The notes under the pieces: model-generated
What the model saw: only the letters and a program-made list of their open reading frames with translations
What the model was told of the DNA's origin: nothing
The model's database searches: none
Made by a program: the position numbers and the translations under genes
Part shown: positions 5,675 through 9,656 of the stretch, in pieces
Layout of the letters: each line of letters opens with the position of its first letter
Numbering within the stretch: the first letter of the stretch is position 1
NCBI GenBank assembly: GCA_002793355.1
Contig: PFQB01000016.1
Span: forward strand, 1 to 9,656
Source of the DNA: Candidatus Dojkabacteria bacterium CG_4_10_14_0_2_um_filter_Dojkabacteria_WS6_41_15
GTDB taxonomy: Bacteria; Patescibacteriota; Dojkabacteria; GCA-002793355
Direction: 5' to 3'
DNA length: 9,656 nt

Positions 5675-5703
5675 ATTATACCGACGCAGAAGCTTATCTC
5701 CAA
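5675..5703 (-). promoter_or_regulatory. Promoter of the PNPOx-like gene
   Basis: On the minus strand, -35 TTGGAG (fwd 5698-5703), a 17-bp spacer and -10 TATAAT (fwd 5675-5680). The -10 ends 9 nt before the GTG start, leaving at most about 2 nt of leader. The -10 is half of a perfect 10-bp palindrome, TATAATTATA (5671-5680), so the same bases also give TATAAT on the plus strand. Confidence 0.65.
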
Positions 5704-5705
5704 TC

Positions 5706-5722
5706 TGTGGTAAATTTCCACA
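5706..5722. promoter_or_regulatory. Candidate operator: inverted repeat TGTGG-N7-CCACA
   Basis: The 17-bp stretch TGTGGTAAATTTCCACA has perfect 5-bp arms and an A/T centre. It lies between the divergent flavoprotein and TrmB-like genes, next to the -35 of the former and across the expected -35 position of the latter. Binding by the TrmB-like protein is inferred from position only. Confidence 0.45.
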
Positions 5723-5730
5723 AAATGCCC

Positions 5731-5736
5731 TATACT
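5731..5736 (+). promoter_or_regulatory. -10 element of the TrmB-like gene (leaderless)
   Basis: TATACT lies 6 nt before the ATG at 5743-5745. The -35 region is poor and coincides with the inverted repeat at 5706-5722, as expected for a regulated promoter. Confidence 0.55.
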
Positions 5737-5742
5737 TATTGT

Positions 5743-6588
5743 ATGAACAACCTTGATGAGTACCTCTCGAGCTATTTAACGCTTATCGGCTTTTCCAGCG
5801 AAGAAACCCTTCTCTTCACTACTCTCATAAAAAAGGGACCTTTGACCATTTTGCAATTATCAAGAGGGACCGCTATTGAACGAACCAAGATCTATAATCT
5901 TGCCGAAAAACTTATTAAAGACGGACTTCTTGAAGAAAAACTTGATTACAAAAGACGCTACATCAAAGCTTGTGATACCTCTAGAATCGAATTGATCCTA
6001 AAAGATAAGATTGATTCACTCAACTATATCAATACTAACTTTAGTAATTTCATGTCCAAGATTAACTTACTCAGCAATTCTGTAAGTCCAACGGGCGTCA
6101 AATTCTATCGTGGCGTTGACGGCATTAGACAGCAGCTTTGGAATGCTCTTAGCGCCAAAAAAGAATTGCTTTCCTTCTCGTACAGGCAGTTCATTGAAGT
6201 GGTAGGTTTTAAATTTTTCGATAGTTGGGCAGCTGAATTTGAACGCAGGCATCTTATTAACAAAGAAATTCGTTCAGATGAATTTCTGAAGAGTGAAGAA
6301 CTTCCGACCTCTGAATATCGTCCTTTTGTAGGTGATATTCTGCGTTATTTGCCAAACAAAGTACTCAATATCCAACTAGCGATGGATATCTATAATGATA
6401 CCGTCGCTCTGTACAATTGGAATAAGGGAGAAATATTCGGCGTAGAAATCGTGAATAAGCAATTTGCGGAGCTTCAAAGGCAGGTTTTCCAGAACTATTG
6501 GAACCTTGCCAAGCCAATTCAGAGACAACATGCATTGAAACGAGTCGGAACCTCTTCCCCACAATTATGCTACAATAACGTACCGTGA
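5743..6588 (+). CDS. TrmB-family transcriptional regulator
   Basis: Predicted DNA-binding regulator of 281 residues. The N-terminus carries a winged helix: YLTLIGFSSEETLLFTTLIK (about 8-27), LTILQLSRGTAIERTKIYNL (31-50, recognition helix) and LAEKLIKDGLLEEKLDYKRR (50-69, wing). A coiled linker follows (about 75-105). The C-terminal part, VKFYRGVDGIRQQLWNALSA (about 117-136) through IYNDTVALYNWNKGEIFGVE and NKQFAELQRQVFQNYW, matches the effector domain of TrmB-like proteins, which in studied archaea binds sugars; the effector here is unknown. The family is mainly archaeal. The frame stays open upstream to 5584, but that part overlaps the flavoprotein gene antisense, and a -10 element lies 6 nt before the ATG chosen. 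Its stop overlaps the PEGA-protein GTG by 4 bp. Likely targets are itself, the divergent flavoprotein gene and perhaps the envelope genes downstream. Confidence 0.85.
   Translation: MNNLDEYLSSYLTLIGFSSEETLLFTTLIKKGPLTILQLSRGTAIERTKIYNLAEKLIKDGLLEEKLDYKRRYIKACDTSRIELILKDKIDSLNYINTNFSNFMSKINLLSNSVSPTGVKFYRGVDGIRQQLWNALSAKKELLSFSYRQFIEVVGFKFFDSWAAEFERRHLINKEIRSDEFLKSEELPTSEYRPFVGDILRYLPNKVLNIQLAMDIYNDTVALYNWNKGEIFGVEIVNKQFAELQRQVFQNYWNLAKPIQRQHALKRVGTSSPQLCYNNVP
6568..6576 (+). promoter_or_regulatory. Extended -10 promoter of the PEGA-protein gene (leaderless)
   Basis: TGC followed by TACAAT (6571-6576), inside the last codons of the TrmB-like gene. The GTG start follows after 8 nt. No Shine-Dalgarno is seen before this GTG, so initiation would rely on a leaderless transcript or on coupling through the GTGA overlap. 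Confidence 0.5.
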
Positions 6589-8222
6589 ACCTATTAAAAA
6601 AGCCAAAATTCCGCGCCTATCTAAAAAGGTTGCTCGGAATAGCACTTCCCATTTTTTCTACCCTCTTTATTGTAGGAACTACCGCACTTATCATCGCACT
6701 CATTAGCGGTTACTCTTTCGATATTAGCAAAAGAGAAGTCATTAAAACCGGTGTTCTAAACGTAGAAACCAGCCCAACAGACGCCGACATTTCCGTAACT
6801 GGCACGTATTATGGAAAAAGTAATCGGGCAATTCCAAACCTTAAGGTTGGAACATATACAATCAAGATTTATAAGGACGGTTATTTTCCCTTTACAAAAC
6901 AAGTAGAAATTCTACACGGGTTGGCAAGTCCAGTTATTGTCCCCCTGCTTCGTATAGATGGGCAAAAAGAGATTATCGACTTAACAACAGCCACGGCAGT
7001 AGACTACAACAGCACCGGCTACTATGTTCTAGAGATTGCTTCTGCCAAGACTACCGTTGAAGCAACTTCTACGATATCACCGACACCGACTAAAGCTCCC
7101 ACAAAAAACAGCTCCACGCTAACCTACACGCTAACGAAAATTTCCATGACTAAGCCGTTATTTGATGATCCCCATCCAGTCCTCAACGAGAAAATGACGA
7201 TAACTGCACTAAGTGCAACGCCAATAACCTCTATTTTGGTCTCCCCAACGGGGAAAATGCTTCTAATAACGACTACCGATAAAAACAAAATCAAATCAAT
7301 ATCCGTCGTCCCTTTCAAACGCGACTCTACCATCAATGCAAATCTAACCGACTCTAAAGCTTTAACCAATTATGCCAAAGCTAGCGGAGTTGCAATTTCC
7401 TGGTCAAAAAATGGTGACTATCTGATACTCGATACCCCCGAGCAGATAATTTCTTATAACGTCAAATCTGGCGCCCGTGGCATTCTCGCGGAAAAGCCAG
7501 AACTGGTTACAAAAGGAGATGCGCTAACTTGGAATACAACGGACAACGGCATTGTGTATATTAGAAGAGCAGCGGGCACGAGAGCAAATAGCTTTGAGGT
7601 CATGGACATTTCGTATAATGGCAACCCATTAACAACTCAATTACCGCTAATCGAGCTGGATTCCCCACCCACAAAGATTTGGAGTTACTCAACTACTGAT
7701 ACGCCCTTATTTGCGATTGCGACCAAAAAAGGAAGTTACCTCGTTGGGCTTCTGTACACACAAAAATCTGGAGAACTTCAAATAACTCAGGCAGATATTT
7801 CCGTGGCAGATATCGACATCGATCATTTTGGCGAAGATTTCAGCAAAATTCTGCTTAGCTCCGAAGAGTTAATCTCCACACCTCTTCTCATTCCAGAAAA
7901 ACATACAATCTCGTTCACCGAGCAGAAGGGAACAATACTTACATTATTCACTTACAACAAGCATATTGCAGACAAAAGCACAAAACTTGGCAAAACTACA
8001 CTTATTGAGGGAGATAACACACTGTTAACACCACCAGAGTCCCTAATTGCAGGCGCGTATGTAACTACTTTGAACGGTGAATCATTGTTAGCGGTAGACA
8101 CTGCCGGTGACAATCTAATCACCTTACAATCAGATATCAAAACCTACACGTATGGGCAAAACGATACGGCATTACTCTTCACAAATGCCGATAACCACCT
8201 ATTTTTCAGAGTGTTGCGCTAA
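6585..8222 (+). CDS. Membrane-anchored PEGA-domain protein with predicted beta-propeller
   Basis: Predicted surface or periplasm-side protein of 545 residues tethered by one N-terminal helix. A basic N-terminus (MNLLKKPKFRAYLKR) precedes a hydrophobic segment (about 18-42), with no lipobox, so it is an uncleaved type II anchor or signal anchor. Residues about 55-112 form a PEGA domain (GVLNVETSPTDADISVTG through VGTYTIKIYKDGYFPF), a beta-sandwich of the type found in surface proteins. The remainder is rich in repeated beta-strands (ISWSKNGDYLILDT, ALTWNTTDNGIVYIRR), suggesting a WD40/PD40-like propeller. A Thr/Pro-rich stretch (about 157-180, TSTISPTPTKAPTK) interrupts an early blade as an exposed loop. 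The start is a GTG overlapping the TrmB-like stop by 4 bp. The FemAB-like gene follows after 77 bp. A scaffold or cell-wall-binding role is inferred; no enzyme motif is seen. Confidence 0.85.
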   Translation: MNLLKKPKFRAYLKRLLGIALPIFSTLFIVGTTALIIALISGYSFDISKREVIKTGVLNVETSPTDADISVTGTYYGKSNRAIPNLKVGTYTIKIYKDGYFPFTKQVEILHGLASPVIVPLLRIDGQKEIIDLTTATAVDYNSTGYYVLEIASAKTTVEATSTISPTPTKAPTKNSSTLTYTLTKISMTKPLFDDPHPVLNEKMTITALSATPITSILVSPTGKMLLITTTDKNKIKSISVVPFKRDSTINANLTDSKALTNYAKASGVAISWSKNGDYLILDTPEQIISYNVKSGARGILAEKPELVTKGDALTWNTTDNGIVYIRRAAGTRANSFEVMDISYNGNPLTTQLPLIELDSPPTKIWSYSTTDTPLFAIATKKGSYLVGLLYTQKSGELQITQADISVADIDIDHFGEDFSKILLSSEELISTPLLIPEKHTISFTEQKGTILTLFTYNKHIADKSTKLGKTTLIEGDNTLLTPPESLIAGAYVTTLNGESLLAVDTAGDNLITLQSDIKTYTYGQNDTALLFTNADNHLFFRVLR

Positions 8223-8254
8223 GTTCCGCGTACATACCCTCGTTGTCGCAAACA

Positions 8255-8263
8255 TGGTAGAAT
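8255..8263 (+). promoter_or_regulatory. Extended -10 promoter of the FemAB-like gene
   Basis: TGG followed by TAGAAT (8258-8263). The predicted start near 8270 gives a leader of about 30 nt to the ATG at 8300. The only Shine-Dalgarno-like sequence is GAGG at 8293-8296, 3 nt before the ATG, which is closer than usual. Confidence 0.45.
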
Positions 8264-8299
8264 ACCTTAGCGCCCACAACTAACTTGAACTCGAGGACT

Positions 8300-9364
8300 A
8301 TGGCAAAATATGTGTTTACCCCAATTGTAGAAAAAGAATATGCAGTACTCATTAAGAAAGCTTCCTTTACTACTTTCTATAATTCCCCCGAACGAATGAA
8401 GTTTATTGCGCAGAGAAATCGAAAAAGCGGATTGTATAAAATCTTAGATGGCGATAGTATCGTCGCACTCGCCTTTTACCAAGTTATCCCCGCAAGAAGT
8501 GGTTCCTTTGTATACTTTCAACATTCTCCAGTATTTATTGACACTCGTTGTTCAGAAGACCTTACTTTTTGGCAAGAATTCAAAACGTTTGCACAGCAAA
8601 TTGGTACTAAGGAACAGGCGGTTTATGTAAGAATTACTCCCAGAGCTCCGAACAAAAAAGAAATTGCAACCGAGATATTAACCGCCGGATACAAACGAGC
8701 ACCTGTACAAGAGTTAGATGCTTGCGTCACCAGAACCCTAAACGTACAGCAGTACTCCGAACAAAACCTCCGCGAAGACCTGCACGGGATGCTAGAACGA
8801 GCACAAAAAAGGAACTTGCAGTTAGGCTTCTCTAGTGACAGCACCGCGTTAGAAGATTTTGTCTCGATTTATCGAACACTTTCGGCAAAGAAACAAATTG
8901 ATTTTGTGCCGGTGGACTATCTTAAGGATGAGTTGAAAACCTACAGTGAAAACGGGCAACTACTCATCGCTTCACTCCGCGATGAAAAAGATACACTCTT
9001 TGCAGCGGCCTCGATTGTTATACAAGGAAATACTGCTTGGTACTACTGGGCTGCAATCTCCGATCCCGGCAAAGAACTTGGTGCCGATACACTTCTTCTG
9101 CACAGCACGCTTGAAGAACTAAAAAGACGAAAGATTGCCATTCTAGATCTCTGGGGTGGCTCTGTATCAAAAGATATTACCGAAAAAGGACTTCCACACC
9201 CATGGAAGAATTTAGACAATTTTAAACAAGGTTTTGGTGCAAATCTAACCGAGTATCTACCGGCATTAGATCTGCCCGTTCGCGCGCCACAGTACTTGGC
9301 TGCAGTCTTCTACCAACGCGCCTTAATGACCAAGAGAGGTTATCCCTACGTTCCGCTAGGTTAG
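8300..9364 (+). CDS. FemA/FemB-like peptidoglycan bridge aminoacyltransferase
   Basis: Predicted FemABX-family enzyme of 354 residues, which in studied bacteria adds amino acids from aminoacyl-tRNA to the peptide of lipid II in the cytoplasm. It shows the tandem GNAT-like fold: a first half with FVYFQHSPVFIDTRC (the Y-x-x-x-x-P strand) and VYVRITPRAP, and a second half with LREDLHGMLERAQKRN, LLIASLRDEKDTLFAAASIV, AWYYWAAI, and LLLHSTLEELKRRKIAILDL. It closes with HPWKNLDNFKQGFGANLTEY, matching the family's FK-x-x-FG...Y signature, then LPALDLPV. Length is typical for the family (350-420). I use the ATG at 8300; a TTG at 8285 would add five residues. It follows the PEGA gene and its stop overlaps the convergent methyltransferase stop by 3 bp. 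The amino acid transferred is unknown. Confidence 0.88.
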   Translation: MAKYVFTPIVEKEYAVLIKKASFTTFYNSPERMKFIAQRNRKSGLYKILDGDSIVALAFYQVIPARSGSFVYFQHSPVFIDTRCSEDLTFWQEFKTFAQQIGTKEQAVYVRITPRAPNKKEIATEILTAGYKRAPVQELDACVTRTLNVQQYSEQNLREDLHGMLERAQKRNLQLGFSSDSTALEDFVSIYRTLSAKKQIDFVPVDYLKDELKTYSENGQLLIASLRDEKDTLFAAASIVIQGNTAWYYWAAISDPGKELGADTLLLHSTLEELKRRKIAILDLWGGSVSKDITEKGLPHPWKNLDNFKQGFGANLTEYLPALDLPVRAPQYLAAVFYQRALMTKRGYPYVPLG

Positions 9365-9656
9365 GCTTTCTTTTCGTAGATATACACGTTGCTTTTCCAA
9401 CCATGGGCTGGTATTTCCATTTTCTTTTCTGTAAACAGTGCCGATTTCATGGGAAAAACGTATGAAACGACTCGAGCTCCAGGACGTAGTTCTTTTTCAA
9501 ATTTTGGCACAAGCACTTTATTTACAAAGGAAGACAACATAAAAATGAATACAACATCGTATTCATTGAATGAAATGGTTGTTGCATCTCCGCGAAGTAA
9601 CGTAATATCACTCTGCCAATGAAATAGCTGTTTTCGTATTGTCGCAATAAGATGTA
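9361..9656 (-). CDS. Class I SAM-dependent methyltransferase, C-terminal part, N-terminus beyond window
   Basis: An open frame with no stop runs from the right edge to a TAA at 9361-9363, giving 97 residues. It contains NEYDVVFIFMLSSFVNKVLV followed by PKFEKELRPGARVVSYVFPM, and ends with GWKSNVYIYEKK. This is the pattern of strands beta4-beta5 of a Rossmann methyltransferase: D-V-V-F (substrate-side strand), a helix of leucines, PG-x-R-V-V-S (the post-beta5 turn) and a final beta-hairpin. The SAM-binding glycine loop would be in the missing part, so the substrate cannot be proposed. It is convergent with the FemAB-like gene and the two stop codons overlap by 3 bp, leaving no room for a terminator between them. 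Confidence 0.8.
   Translation of the reverse strand, partial: HLIATIRKQLFHWQSDITLLRGDATTISFNEYDVVFIFMLSSFVNKVLVPKFEKELRPGARVVSYVFPMKSALFTEKKMEIPAHGWKSNVYIYEKKA

Noticed and set aside
5584..5742. Longer N-terminus for the TrmB-like regulator, starting at 5584
   Set aside because: It would run antisense through the start of the flavoprotein gene and across the promoter region, and its residues do not resemble the winged-helix family, which begins at MNNLDEYLSSYL.

Overview
The window looks like part of a small, gene-dense bacterial genome, most likely a member of the Patescibacteria (CPR), and perhaps Saccharibacteria. This is inferred from the gene mix: a TrmB-type regulator in a bacterium, a membrane-anchored PEGA-domain protein beside a FemA/FemB-like protein, glycosyltransferases with C-terminal membrane tails, and very tight gene packing. 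All frames read with the standard code. No rRNA is present, so the lineage is a judgement and not a measurement.

Layout from left to right. (1) 1-1190, minus strand: the ribosomal stalk operon rplJ-rplL. rplL runs off the left edge. The operon has a good promoter and an L10-type autoregulatory leader that contains two opposed arrays of 7-bp repeats. (2) 1194-2645, minus strand: a compact operon of a 49-residue single-pass membrane protein (not previously called because it is short and starts with GTG), a family 2 glycosyltransferase and a GNAT acetyltransferase. (3) 2738-4084, plus strand: a family 4 glycosyltransferase with a C-terminal membrane anchor, divergent from the previous operon. 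(4) 4106-5125, minus strand: mreB. (5) 5153-5665, minus strand: a pyridoxamine-phosphate-oxidase-like flavoprotein, divergent from (6) a TrmB-like regulator at 5743-6588, plus strand. The regulator overlaps by 4 bp (7) a PEGA/beta-propeller membrane protein (6585-8222), followed by (8) a FemAB-like aminoacyltransferase (8300-9364). (9) 9361-9656, minus strand: the C-terminal part of a SAM-dependent methyltransferase running off the right edge.

Theme: apart from the ribosomal operon, most of the window concerns the cell envelope: glycan synthesis or modification (GT2, GT4, GNAT), cell shape (MreB), and peptidoglycan cross-bridge or surface structure (FemAB, PEGA protein). The regulator/flavoprotein pair probably forms its own control unit.

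The most notable pattern is at the starts of transcription units. In six of them a -10-like hexamer lies only 5-9 nt before the start codon, which predicts leaderless or nearly leaderless mRNAs. The two operon-internal genes GT2 and GNAT instead carry clear Shine-Dalgarno sequences. Other points of note are the repeat-built L10 leader, the overlooked small membrane protein, membrane-tail-like C-termini in several envelope enzymes, and Asp-to-Asn changes at conserved nucleotide-pocket positions of MreB. I found no CRISPR array, tRNA, rRNA, insertion sequence or convincing intrinsic terminator.
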